64,000 nt of DNA from Linyphia triangularis. Taxonomy: Eukaryota; Arthropoda; Arachnida; Araneae; Linyphiidae. Both the position numbers and the translations under genes were made by a program. The notes below the pieces were generated by a model that saw nothing but the letters and a program-made list of their open reading frames with translations, was not told the DNA's origin and did no database searches. Of the stretch, positions 1 through 12,176 are shown piece after piece; within the stretch, counting starts at the first letter, position 1, and every line of letters starts with the position of its first letter. The stretch spans positions 14,644,743 through 14,708,742 of the forward strand of contig OZ021727.1 in NCBI GenBank assembly GCA_963978545.1. The letters are read 5' to 3'.

Positions 1-544
1 TTTACACTAATGCAATATTCCAATATTCTACGTTACGTATCGGCAACTCTAAAATATGGAAATTTTAAACGTGTACGTCAGTGAAAATTAAAGGCTCTTT
101 CCTCAAAGTCTGCTTTCGTCGACAAAAACTCTGAATAAACGAGGCAAATTTCTTTTAACAGACTGTTGACATTTAAAACTTCCATTGAAACACAACATGG
201 CGCCTTTTGATGTGCTCTGACTCAACGTATGACAAAACAGAAGATTTTTGTTTTGCTTTGCAACAAAAGATTGGTCCACCTGCAAGAACCGGTGCACCGG
301 TTTAAGTCTTTCGATCTACCTTGCGCAACAAGGTGTTCTTTACATTTTACACATTTCTCTAGATGTGTCTAAATGAATGTCTTATAAAGCCCCAGTCGGT
401 TGAGGTAATGTCTATCTTTTTCCATCTATGATATTTCTTTAATACTTAATAGCAAGTTCACGAATTTGAATGGAACGGGGACACGGAAGTTGAACATTTT
501 ATTTATTTCATTGATCATATTTTCAGATATTTAATTGTATTTTA
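1..544. other. AT-rich stretch without a recognisable gene
   Basis: No coding region could be supported; the short open frames have no recognisable motifs. The one feature that stands out is a perfect 16-bp palindrome at 287-302, aaccggtgcaccggtt, of unknown meaning. Confidence 0.5.
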
Positions 545-2660
545 GACTCAGATTCGGCTATCTGAGACGATATTACTGTGATACTTATATGTATTGGTAT
601 ATGGGCAGTATCAGTTCCTTTATAAGCAGACACTCACTTCATATTGAAAATTTTCATTTTACATCCAGCAATCCATCCTTATAATTTGATGTAACAACAT
701 GTAATATCAATAGTTTTAAATTGTAACCTTTTCTATGAAGGTGGTAAAATTTAAAGAAGCGCATTTTTTAAGTCTAAAGAAGTCTAAAATTTCGACCAGA
801 AGTCGCTTTTTAGCTTTAGTTCATTATAAAATATCACCAAAATTCCATTTTAATTGGTAGCATATGTTTCATACATGTAGTTTAATCTGTTAGATGTAGT
901 TTAAGCTGTTATAGACTTCCGGTCGAAAAGCGATTCACTTCCGGCTAATCCTTTTTTTCAATCTTTCCTCCAAATCTAATAATTGAACATATTACACGTG
1001 TCTATAGAGTTCATGGTTTGGCAATGATCCCGCATATAATTTTATGGATATAAACGAACATTTTATGTCTAACTTTGAACTAAAATTAAAACTCGACCTG
1101 AAGTTAAATCCGAGTTTCTCCACATCCTAAAATGATCAGAATTACACATTTTATGAATGTGCACAATTACTGATTTGTTTCACGAAATGCAGTTTTTTCC
1201 CTCTAGCCGCGCTATTATATTGGTAAATGAGCAATATCAGTTCTTTATAAGCAAACTTCCGGTCTAAATTTCAGTCACTTCTGTTTGAAATGTTCCATTT
1301 TATATCCATCCTTATAATTTGATGCAACAACATGTAGTTTTAACAGTTTTTAATTTTGACTGTTTATAGTTCATATGAAGGTTGTAGAATTTAAAGGAGT
1401 GCATTTTTAAGTCTAACTTTAAAGAAGTCTAAAACTTCGACCGGAAGTCGCTTTTTAATTTTAGGTTATCATAAAACATCACTAAAATTATCTTTTTAAT
1501 GATAACGTATGTTTCATTTATGAAGTTTGAGCTGTTGGATGCAGTTTTAGTTGTTATAGATAGACTTCCGGACGAATGCAAATCACTTTCGGTTTAATTT
1601 TGTACTACTTTTTTTAATCTTTCATCTATACCTAGAAATTTAACATATTACACATGTCTATAAAACTCATGATTTAGCTGTAACCCCACATATATTTATT
1701 TTTATTGATAAAAACGAACATTTTATGCCTAACTTTAAACTAGTATAAAAACTCGACCGGAAGTGGAATTCGAGTGTTTCCACTTCTTAAAATGATCAGA
1801 ATGGCATATTCTATCAGTGTGCAAAATTAGACTTGTTTGACGAGGGGCAGTTTTCGGCTATTTTTTCTACTTATACGTATATAGATATTTTACGAACTTC
1901 CGGTCGTAACGTGCTTTCTAATTTTGGTTTATATTTAATATATTATATTTTTATTTGATAAGTTTTATAATATATTAAATTAACCCTTTTATAAATAGAA
2001 TGTTTTATATTGTGGCGACCAGCACATGGAGCCTGATCAGACTGCCTGCCTTTATATAGAACTTTTGGCCTGCCATTGAACTGCCTTTATGTAAATTTCA
2101 CGCCAGTCTAATGTAACCTTTATGTACGTTATGTGTATTTATAATCTGTCTTTGCACAGACTGCTGCTGTCTTAACTGCTTCTGTTTAAGAGCAGGATGA
2201 CTTCCTTCAGAGAAGTAGTTATTATCTAGTCATTCACAGTTTTTAATAAATTATGTTAAGTTTGCGATACTAGTCTTTCTACGCTTTATTTACACGATCG
2301 AGTACGACGTTTGGACAATATATATAGTTCAAGTTGTTGGAGTTGAATAGGGATACACTTCCGGTCGAAATACTAATAGCTTCCGGTTGAAATTTAAATT
2401 TTTTTTTATTCTCTAATAAAAGCCTAACTATTTAACATATTATACGTGTTAATAGATTTCATATTTTTGGCCTTGAACCTATAATTTAAGCTTTTTATTG
2501 GAAAAAAAAACCCTCATATTTTATGTCTAAATTTGAAATAGTTTAAAACCTCGACCTGAAGTGAAATACGGGGTGGCCCCACTTCTTAAAATGATTAGAA
2601 TGACATTATCTATCGATGTGCAAAATTACAGATTTGTTTCACGAAGTGCAGTTTTCGGCT
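545..2660 (+). repeat. Tandem array of ~650-bp units (family X arm)
   Basis: At least three diverged units follow one another. Landmark strings recur at about 650-bp spacing: a gaccNgaagtcgcttttt motif at about 793 and 1438, agacttccgg at about 912 and 1562, and a cgaccNgaagt motif at about 1095, 1757 and 2550. A solo LTR sits inside the third unit. One unit in reverse complement lies at 26455-27100 beyond the second copy of the segment that follows this array, so the array looks like one arm of a larger element with inverted ends. The family is not recognised. Confidence 0.75.
2011..2317 (+). mobile_element. Solo LTR, probably Gypsy type (307 bp)
   Basis: It begins tgtggcgacc and ends gtttggaca, so it has TG...CA ends, and it is bordered on both sides by the 4-bp direct repeat atat (2007-2010 and 2318-2321). 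A tttatata box at 2051-2058 and a polyadenylation signal AATAAA at 2245-2250 give plus orientation. No internal coding region adjoins it, as expected after LTR-LTR recombination. Assignment to Gypsy rests on the tgtggcgacc start and TSD length and is an inference. Confidence 0.75.
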
Positions 2661-3218
2661 ATTTTTTGGCGCCTAACCGCTCTACTATGAGATTTACTTC
2701 TTTGAACAGAACTATATGTAAACATAAAAAAATTCTTGTTTCCAGAATAAAATCCAATGGTATTACAGCAGTTACTAATCCACATAATAGTACAGGAGAT
2801 ATAGGTTTTTGGGTGGAACTAATTCCCACAGAAGCGGCGATTGAATACTTTAGCTCGTTGATGATATCTTTTTGACTTACTAAAAGTCTAGAAAAATCTA
2901 AGCGTGCAAAATTTGTTTTTTGGCCGCCATCTTTGAATTAAAAAAAAAAAAAATCATAAGTCATGTGTGGTATCAAATTACGGAAAATTTTATGCTGAAA
3001 AAGATTATTATTTTGGTTTTGAAAAGTAAAAACAATTAACAAAATAGCAGCCTAAAAACTAAAAGTATACGGTGATAAAAACATATCAATAAATTACGCG
3101 GTATTTCAAGCTGAGAGATTTTTAGAAGAAATTTTTTTATAAACAGTGCTAGAAGTGTGGGTAGACGAGGGGTGACGCTTCCCCTCACTTTTCAAGAAAA
3201 TTTATTTTAAATTTAAAA
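2661..3218. other. AT-rich spacer between array and duplicated segment
   Basis: No gene is supported. A frame open across 2561-2875 starts inside the repeat unit and has no known motif. At 3144-3185 there is a piece beginning cagtgctagaagtgtgg that resembles the left end of the hAT-like MITE at 25190, so a fragment of that family may lie here. Confidence 0.4.
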
Positions 3219-6215
3219 TTTAGTTTTTTGAAAATCATATGAAATAATCCTTCACTTTATGTACTATATGGGGGTACGTAACATAATAGACATTTCTTTT
3301 GCTGCGGATCTCTTTTTATTACCTTTTTTAACTACTTTTCCTCGTATTTGTTGTAATTATTAAGACAATTTGTACTCTCAGGAACATAATATACGTTTCT
3401 TTTTATAATGATTTATGCAATTTAGGACTTCGAAAACCATTCGAAAAGTTAAAGCATTGGTTATTTATGACAGATTTTTTACTTCTTACTTTGCACATAC
3501 TTCGGTATCTTTGCTGAATAGGAGTGCCTGTATAAGTTAGTAATTTTAAGACTTTTCATTAAATTATTACTACTTGATAGCATTCTCATTAAAGTACTTA
3601 TAAATAAAACATAGACAAATACTTTCTTTTCAGCTTGTTTATTGAAAGACCCAAAAATATATAAATGTCAATGAAGTTGAGGCAAAATATAGGCAACATA
3701 TACAATATTTAAAAACAAACTATTTACAATATTTACATTCCAAACTATATACAATATTTACATTGCTCCGCATTGAACAGTACTTTTGTGAGCTTCTACA
3801 GTTAGGGCGCAAGAAGCTCCCACAACTTGTCTTGTTGTTCAGACTCTTCCTTTAACTAGTACCAGGTTCTCTAACTAGTATTGAGTACAGCTATTCCATT
3901 ACTGTCAGAGACATATATCAATTTCATCTGGTAGTTCTCAGAAGTATAACGTAGTTCACATCATCCAATTGAATTCTGAAGTAAGAACGTCTGCATGCAT
4001 CGTAGCTGTGAACAGTTTTCATCATCGTAGTCTGCAGTCAAACTCTCTTTTATCAGGTTTTGCAGTACTGTATGGCGAAGCTACTAACTGCAGTAATTGT
4101 TCATCGACTGATTCATTTCAAAAATTTATGTCTCTTCCTCAAGGAGACATTTCTTTCTAATGGCTGTTCTTGAGCAATAAGGATTTAATTATGTCTGTTT
4201 CAGAGTTAACAATCACAATCATCTTTAATCTCGTCACTTTGAGAAGTTTCGTAGTTCACATCAACCTGTCGAAATCTGAAGTAATAATATCTCCAAACAT
4301 TCTGCCTGGAAACAGTATTCATCGTAATATTACGCCAACAAACCTTCTTCTATATTCAGATCTCATGACAATGGAGAATTCGAAGCTTCTGGATGCTGCT
4401 GATGTTCATCGACTGATCCAATTTGGCCACTTGGGTCGTCTTCTTAAGTAGGCATTGCTTTCTAAATTTTATTCTTCTCCAATACAGATGAGCAAGTGAA
4501 AATACCTATGGGAGTGAAGTATTACACATCCTGAAGAGTAACAGTTTTTAAAGGTATCAGAAGAATAAGCTCAATTCAGACGAATCCATTTAAAACGATT
4601 TCATAAGCTTTTTTCTTGCCCACATTTCAGTTGATTCTCAGTCGTATTGTATTTGAAGATTTAGTTCTTCTAGTCATATGCTTTAGTCGTAGGTCTATAT
4701 CTTATTCATTGAGATCTGTCAAAGGACTGTGTTGAGGAGTTGGAGTGTTATACTCTAACCTACGCACTTTAGAGATCAAATAGGAGAGTTATTTTTTCGC
4801 CGTCCCACCCACCCACAAGATGTTTTTCTCCTCGCATTTACCGCCTATTCCACTTGTGACCCCTCACCAGAGGAACCCAGGAGTTTAAGGTGACAGTGCA
4901 AGAGGAGGCGAAAGAAGTCCAAATGATGGGGACCCTCTTCCTCCTCCTCTTGCACCACCTCCTTCTCCTCCTCCACCACCTCCTCCACTTCTAGCGAACT
5001 AGACAACCACTCCATGGGCTCCTCTGGCTCCAGGATCACATCTACCTCCCAAAAGGGACAACTGTGTTCCCACTCCATCTCCTCGCAATCCATATCTCAC
5101 TTTCAATAAACAATAAACTCACTTTCAACGACAGCAACAACGATTTTCACACAAGCGCAATCAAAATCTCGCTTATTCAAATGACAGATTACTTTATTCG
5201 ACAACTTTTTCAAACTAGTTTATTACAAAGAAGTGAGAATTCACTGTTATATCCAAAGTGTGTGTTGCGTGCAACAATATGATTTCGTCTCAAATACTTC
5301 TCATTTGTTTAAATGATAGTGATAACAATTGAAATTTAGTTGAATGAAACATTGTTTAAATGAAGTCATTTTATCACGCTATAAATGTTATATATAGTAA
5401 TCGAAATTACACATATTACATATAAAATACTTGTTGGAAATAAATTTAAATATTAGAAAAAGAAGAGGGCAAATATGCAATATATAGACTTAGCTTCATG
5501 TTAATAACAAATAAATTTTGTTATTGTAAAACCAACAACATTAATTATCAATTGTATATTTGGTATCAAGGAGGGTTTCAGAACCAAAATCGGTCTGAAA
5601 CACCATGTATTCTCAAAACGTAGATTATTAAGTGCATTTAAAACACTGGATATAATTAATAAACACAGAACATCAAACGCAACCATGTTCGCAACATAGT
5701 TAAACATAGAAAGGGGAAGGGGACACAAGTTATTTTTAATACCCACATTTTGGCCATAGAATCATAATATCAGATTATCTTATTAGCAAACAAAAAAATA
5801 TATATTAGGATGAAAATCATTATTATCCAAAAAGAATATGAAATATATTAATATTGTATCCTGTAGAATCTGTATTAATAAATCCTGATCAATTACACCC
5901 CTAGATTCTAGGTAAAGAATAATTAAAAATATTATTCTAAATATCTCGCTAGAATTTTTTAAAGTGGCGTCATCTGTTGAGGAGAATCAGACTAGAAATG
6001 TAAATTTTTATAACGAATGGCCAATCGCGCAAATGTGATTTTAGAGAAAACTGAATACTAAGCATCGCCTTCCGCTTAAATTGCTCAGTTAAGGATTTTT
6101 TTTTTATTTGAAAGTACCATGAAATGATCTCATAATAATTGTGTGCTGATGAACATAATTTTCTAAATGGTAATTTCCTGTTAGGAAACATATATACTAT
6201 CAACTTCAACTTCAA
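3219..6215. repeat. Large dispersed duplicate, copy 1 (family X body)
   Basis: This segment recurs in the same orientation 19,408 bp downstream (22629-26455). Between about 3600 and 5115 the offset is constant, and I count only two substitutions (3683 c/t and 4037 g/a against 23091 and 23445). Outside that core the copies differ clearly by substitutions and indels, and homology is traceable to gtggcgtcatctgttgag at about 5964 and 26127. The core contains two diverged ~260-bp tandem subunits (about 3905-4170 and 4200-4470), seen from shared strings such as gtagttcacatca and gttcatcgactgat. The right inverted arm seen in copy 2 was not found here. Confidence 0.8.
3638..5093 (-). CDS. Possible minus-strand transcription unit with 82-codon acidic ORF
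   Basis: On the minus strand an 82-codon frame (5093 to 4845) encodes a Glu-rich protein, with two acidic blocks around residues 22-55 followed by a leucine-rich tail. Reading on in this direction there is a long non-coding stretch ending in AATAAA (minus strand, 3638-3643), which resembles a 3' UTR. A GTGAGG splice-donor-like site lies near the end of the frame (about 4864-4869), so it might be the first exon of a spliced gene. The protein is identical in the second copy. I do not recognise it; low complexity means the frame may be fortuitous. Confidence 0.25.
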
Positions 6216-7172
6216 CTTAAATAACAGAAAATTTTGAGTTTGGTGAAACTTAAATAATAAAAAAAATAGCAGCTTGGGGCTTTTCTGGATCAGGCATGGG
6301 AGATTTTAGTTCTTTTTTGTACTCGTAAACATAACAGAATTGTAAATTATGAATCTTGTAGCTAGGTTTTTGTTTTATATTATGTTAATTAGTCGCAGAA
6401 TTGTATCGAAAAATAATTATTTGATATAGGTCAAATATACCACTGGTTAATAACGTCAGGTGTTCTTATAAATAAATATATTTAAACTGCAATAGAAGTA
6501 TTATCATCTCACAAACTCTCTATTAGTCATTTTCCTGAAATTATAGGTCTTTACAGTGTATATCTTAAAGATAAAAACTGAGTGTCTTTGATTGTATATA
6601 CAGCCCCGAAAAACAAGTATAAATATTATTTTCCAAGTACTCATCTACTGAAAGTGCACCCAAAACAATTTCTAGAAACGTTATCCAGAGGTTTCTGTAA
6701 CAAACCCTTAAAATTTCTAATTAAGGCGAAATAACATAAGAAGCGGAATGTTGTTGCCAGTGTTGAACTGCAGTTAAATGATTTGATTATTTCAACTATG
6801 CAATATTCACCTACTGCAAGAGGCAATATTCTTGAGAATACGAACCAGGAGATAGAATGACTAACCAAACGACAGTCAATATCTCAGTAAGAGTTCAGTT
6901 GAGTAAGAGAGTTATTGAAATTAATCTAGTTAAAAATGTGAGCAGTTATTAATATCTAACAGAGCGGAGCATACAGTTCTGGAAAGTTAAGCAACATAGA
7001 GTTGCCAATCATATTTTCGAAAACCACAGCTATAACAGGGAGAGTTTTGATAGCAAAAAGATTAAAAATATTTGAAATCAATTAATTTTTCCCATTTTTG
7101 ACATGCTTTGGTACATATCCATTTAAATAACTTCTCGTTCATAAAAATCGTTGAGTAGTTTAGGTGGAGTGA
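6216..7172. other. No gene recognised
   Basis: AT-rich sequence with only short frames lacking motifs. A short match to the 5S rRNA internal region (gttaagcaacat near 6990) is too small to call. Confidence 0.4.
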
Positions 7173-7918
7173 GTCAGTGATAGAGGCTCGTGCTTCACGT
7201 CGCATGCATTCGAAGAGTACTGCATGATAAATGGAATTCAGCAGACTTTGACTTCTGCCCAACGATCGCAAGGAAATGGAATGGTTGAAAGAGTAAATAG
7301 GACTGTGTTACCTGTAATTATGACGAGCATGTCACACCCTGGACACAAAGATTGGGACAAAAGAATTAAGCAATGCGAAAGAAATTTGAACAATGTGGTA
7401 AACAACACAACAGACAAAACGCCATTTGAAATGCTGCATGGTTATTCCCCAAGATTCAATGACGGAATACTACGAATTTGGCCGATGAGGCTGATGTTTG
7501 GAAAGATCCAGAAATGGTTCAAGCTGAAGCAAGAAAAACAATCGAAGATAAATAGGAAAAAGCAAAGAAATATTACGACAGAAAGAAGTGCAAAACTATG
7601 AAGTTTGATCAAGGAGAAATAGTCGTGGTCAGAAGATCACAGAGACCAACGGGAGAACCAACTAAAACTCAACTAAAATATCGCGGTCCATTAGTAGTGA
7701 AGGAGGTACTCCCAACCGACACTTACAGAATTTCTCAACTTGAACATAAAGAGAAGGGACGTTTCTACTCCACCACCGCTCACGTTAGTCAGTTGAAGGC
7801 GTGGCGATGTGAGAGCGAGGAAGACGAGGATGCGGATGACCAGGACATGGATTCACCACCCAGGAGAAATACTAGACGCACCCGTAGAGTCCCTGCTCGA
7901 TATCCGAACTTAAGCTGA
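7173..7918 (+). pseudogene. Gypsy retrotransposon integrase, 3' fragment
   Basis: The translation carries the second half of a retroviral-type integrase core: an S-D-R-G motif at the left edge (the second catalytic Asp), then QGNGMVERVNRT, which contains the third catalytic residue (Glu), then a conserved NTTDKTPFEMLHG block. The following frame gives the C-terminal domain (GPLVVKEV, DTYRIS) and a basic, Arg-rich tail. The gene is dead: an in-frame stop precedes it at 7170-7172, the frame changes around 7480-7490, and a stop lies at 7553-7555 in the downstream frame. Protease, reverse transcriptase and RNase H are missing. The adjoining LTR at 8070 confirms the retrotransposon origin. Confidence 0.85.
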
Positions 7919-8069
7919 GAGGCTTAAACCCCCAAGAACTTTAAACTCTAAGTTTATGATTTGTTATTATTCAGTGTTTATGTGTTTAGGCTATCTTTCA
8001 AACTTTAAGTTTTCAACTGTATATTACATTATTAGTATTAGTTATTCCTCTAAATCGAGGACGATTGTA

Positions 8070-8257
8070 TGTCAGGATGGTCGAATGTTGGCATCACTTA
8101 TAATTAGATGCAATGGCTCATGTTAAAATAGTGACAGATATTGATAGAACAGTACAGTTTGAGTGAAATATGCAGAGCTGAAGTTAGTACGTAAGAAACA
8201 GGCAATAAATATATCTTCAATACCTTACGTATCATTTATTTATTAAAGGTTTTAACA
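8070..8257 (+). repeat. 3' LTR of the Gypsy fragment (188 bp)
   Basis: It starts tgtcagg directly after a purine-rich gaggacgatt tract (a polypurine-tract-like primer site) and ends tttaaca. AATAAA lies at about 8202. The matching 5' LTR is absent, so there is no TSD to test and the right edge is approximate. Confidence 0.55.
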
Positions 8258-8639
8258 CTAATTAACACTTTTGCCTTCATCCAATTGAGCTGAAACTTGG
8301 CAGATGGATTTGATGTCGATGACACTGCATTCTGTCAAATTTTTGGGGCAGTTTACTATCACAATCACTAAAAGGCCGCTTTTACAAAAGCTTCCTATTG
8401 GCGATTCGAATTACTAATAAAAAACCGTACATAGTTAGGAGTGGATGATTTTTTCGTAGTGGTCAAGCACAATAAAAACGATCTAAAATTAAAAAGTTGC
8501 AATTGCACATTAAAAATAGCAATGCATATAAAGGATTTAAAAAAATTTGTGTTTATGGTTTATTGTGAATTCTGCGTCTTTTCGAAACACTGCTACTTTT
8601 TTAAATAAGCATAAGGTAGCTAGCTGCACATGAAAGAAT

Positions 8640-9080
8640 GTTTTTCAATGATTTCTAAAAAATGACTAATGATTTTGATTAAAATCTCTGTGGTAAGGTT
8701 AATCTCTTAAGGTGTTCTAAACATCCCCCTCTCCGAAGTTCCCGTAAAAATGCTTTAATGGCGTAAAAAGTTGCGAAATGAATGCCGTTAACACAGAGTT
8801 CTCTTTCCTTGAGCATACCTCATCAAAGAAGGGTTCTTCTCACTTCAGTTTCTCTTATAACAAAGGATAATATAAGGATCATCTAAAAGTATATCGCCAA
8901 ATTCACCATTTTTTCGAAGTCTTTTTTTTTCCTTAGAACCATACAAGAATTATAGCAAAAAATATCGCCAAACTGACCATTTCCTCTAAATGAATGATGA
9001 AAATATAAAAATGGTAAATGACACAAATCTACGTCAGTATTATAGTGTAATTAAAAGTTGTGCGATGTTCCACACCCCTA
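8640..9080 (-). repeat. Interspersed repeat family R, copy A
   Basis: In reverse complement this begins taggggtgtggaacat and continues through motifs shared with copies at 28031/30559, 32937 and 45170: aattacactataat, tggcgatatacttt, ggggatgtttagaacac and attgaaaaac. Similarity fades below about 8640. No coding capacity is visible. The constant left end suggests a defined element terminus; the class is unknown. Confidence 0.7.
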
Positions 9081-10930
9081 GTTTTTATAATAGATCCATT
9101 TCAGTTGGAAAAGTAGTTACTTTACAAAAAACAATAATGAAAAGTAGAAATTTGCCCCGAAAAACATCGTTTTGGACAAAATTAGAAATCAAATAAAAAG
9201 AAAATCATGTATCGATATATTGATATTTTATCGATATTGTTTCCTATGTAACGATATAGTATCGATATTTCCGACCTCTGGAAACTATTCAAATGATACG
9301 ATCAACGATGACGTTTGATTGGTCAACAGTAGTCAAACTAGTTTCGCAACTCGTTATTCAATTTATTTTCATGCAGTGATTCGATATACTCATACTTTTT
9401 TTTCACTTGAATGAACGAGCTGCCTAATTATCCCGATCAATTTCCGGTTGTAAGATAATTTTAGTCTTTATGCGATTCTAGTCTCAACCCCTCCCCCTTA
9501 CCTAGTCAATGTTAAAAATGCATATTTTAGGGGTATTTTTTCAAAGTATGAGCTAAGTATTTTAGAATTCTTTTTGGTTGTTAATAATAATGAGTTTAAG
9601 ACTAATGAGATTAAATACATGCTTGGTCTTTCTTCCAAATGAACCATCATTACGTAAACTCAAATATTTTGCTTAAAAATTATTTTACTTTTTTGTAGTG
9701 CACTATATTTAAACTCGTGTGAAATTTTAAGTTAATTTTGTATGTATATGGGAAAAGTTCTTATAAAATACTGCATTTTTTTTTTAACAGAAACGTAATC
9801 GTAAGTAAATTTTGACCAACTTCAACACGTAAATAATTCTATAAATTATCATTTTACGCCATCCTCTTGCAAGAAATACTTTTATAACTACATTATACTC
9901 TCAATATAATTTCTACTTATATCTAGGCTATATACAACAATTGATTGTAACGGTTTTCACTCAAATGACATAAAAATGTGTCGAATTTTATAATAGAGAA
10001 GCACATGAATATTTTTTGCTATTTCAGAAACTTGCAATTTCTCAAATTTCATTTCAAATTTGGTTCAAATGGTTAAAGCACTTTTGAACTCGCCTTCAAT
10101 GAAATTATAACCTTTCCTGTTAAAACCTCATTTTTAAACTTAAGCAGCTAATACTAATATATACAGCTAATATTATCTTTTATGCAATATATGCACTGTT
10201 AAAATTTGTATTTACGAAACCATGAAAACTTTTGAAGTGTATTCACAATGTAATAACATTGTATTAAAATTCTGCAAATCGGAGAATTCTCAATTTTTTT
10301 TTATGAAGGTTCAAAGAATTTTCTGAAAATACAAAAATATTGGTTGTAACCTTTTCATAACATTTGCATTTTCAATACAAAAACAAAATATTTAAATTTA
10401 AGAATTCAATAAAAAAACCTAGCCAAATCCATCGATAAATATCTGAGTACTTTTAATTATTTTCGTTTCCACTCTGTATGGAATCGTACCCATCATTCAA
10501 CTCGCTTGAAAATATTTCCCATTGGAACGGAACAACAAGAAAAATATTTTGATAAGGTTCGTCTTTTGAATACTGTCTGGCTCAAAAGTTATACCAGGGC
10601 TCTACACCTCCGAAACTTCATTTGATGAACTGAATATCTGGAAGTTGTGCTTGAGATAAGGGTTAAATGGTTTCCAGAATGGCTTTCAAAATATAACTGA
10701 CCAAATTTGCGTCTCAAATGGGAGAAAAACTGGAAATCATCAATCAGGCCGAATGGCAATCGTCAATCACAATCTTTGCCTTGTCTATACACTTCGTAAA
10801 GACATGCTGCTAAGAACCAAAAACGCGAGGCTCCAGCGAACATTCGGCATCGGAACATACACAAGAAAGTGGTCAACATTAGGCGTATACTCAAATATAG
10901 AACTCTTTGTGTGTAGTGGTGATTTGGAGA
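9081..10930. other. No gene recognised; AT-rich
   Basis: Only short motif-less frames. At 9210-9275 there are repeated tatcgata strings, similar in style to the subterminal repeats of hAT elements, but no second end was found. Confidence 0.4.
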
Positions 10931-10964
10931 GCGAATGTGCGGTAGCGGTGTTTTCGAGCATGTG

Positions 10965-11450
10965 AATGTGTAGGAGAGTGAATGTGCAGTAGTGTTTTTG
11001 AGAATGAATGTGCAGTAGTGTTTTTGAGAATGAATGTGCAGTAGTGTTTTTGAGAATGAATGTGCAGTAGTGTTTTTGAGAATGAATGTGCAGTAGTGTT
11101 TTTGAGAATGAATGTGCAGTAGTGTTTTTGAGAATGAATGTGCAGTAGTGTTTTGAGAATGAATGTGCAGTAGTGTTTTTGAGAATGAATGTGCAGTAGT
11201 GTTTTTGAGAGTGAATGTGCAGTGCTGTTTTTGAAAATGAATGTGCAGTAGTGGTGCAAGTGTAGTAGTAGCGGTTTGGAGTGTGCAAGAGTAGTAGTAG
11301 CGTTTTGGAGCGTGTGAATGTGTAGGAGAGTTCTGGAAAGTGAATGTGCATTAGTGTTTTTGAGGGTGAATGTGCAGTAGTGTTTTGGAGAGTTAATTTG
11401 TGCTGGCGGGTTTTGGAGCGTGTGAATGTGTAGTAGTAGCGATTTGAAGC
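10965..11450 (+). repeat. 26-bp minisatellite
   Basis: About ten near-perfect 26-bp units (core aatgtgcagtagtg followed by tttttgagaatg) run from about 10980 to 11245, and degenerate units continue to about 11450. One unit has lost a T. Several reading frames stay open across the array only because a short repeat without stops is being read. Confidence 0.9.
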
Positions 11451-12171
11451 GTGTGGATGTAATGAGATGACTAGTTTTTCTGTCTTGCGAAAGAAAATTT
11501 AATTCGAGAGGCTGATGCTAGTTGTAAATGGGATTTTAAAAGGATTGTAAAATACTTTGGCTATGCTTACGTCTTAAAGGCAGAATGTTCGCAGGACTCG
11601 CGACCGACTCTCACCGGATGATTAGCAAGTAGCCTGTCTGCAAATTGTGCGTGACATAAAGATTGTGACATCTTGTGTCGATTTTCGTTCTTTTAGCATT
11701 ATTTCCCGGTGTTTTTGTCCAGTTTGAGATGCAAATTGTGTTTCCTTTTGAGAGCCATCCCGGAAAGCATTGTTTTAGTCGGTAGAATAAAAAATCTATT
11801 TAGCTTTCAGTCTGTCCCAAGTACTATGAAGATCATTTGATTTGATAGGAAGCGATCCAAAAATAGTTATAATTATGAAAGTTAAAATTAATAGTATACA
11901 CTCGGCTACTCGGCATTTTCTTTCAAAAATGGCTGCTAAACGACGCTGAAAATCAGCGTTGCGATAACAGCTATCAGTCGGATTTTATAAAGAAAAGAGG
12001 CACTTTCCATAGGTCTTTCAAACTGAACTGTTCCGGGATTACATCGTGAAACATTTCATATCCTTTACTCAATCCTTTAAAATGCTTTATAAATAGATTA
12101 GTTTAGATATTCAATATAGTTCCAGATGTATTTATATTTTACATGATTTTAAATCTGATTAATTCCACAAC
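11451..12171. other. No gene recognised
   Basis: Left flank of the BEL element. No motif-bearing frame, splice pair or repeat end could be supported. Confidence 0.4.
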
Positions 12172-12176
12172 CAGTC

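Noticed and set aside
2561..2875. 104-codon plus-strand frame
   Set aside because: Begins in the tandem unit, crosses into unrelated spacer, and has no motif or splice context.
3969..4451. Plus-strand frames of 63 and 93 codons repeated at 23377-23859
   Set aside because: Their conservation follows from the near-identical duplication; no motif, and the transcript-like signals point to the minus strand.
6950..7010. 5S rRNA-like piece (gttaagcaacat)
   Set aside because: Only about a dozen bases match; no flanking 5S structure or terminator.
10785..11351. Long minus-strand frames of 188 and 122 codons with TAHSFSK / LLHIHSQK repeats
   Set aside because: They are translations of the 26-bp minisatellite; several frames are open only because the unit lacks stops.
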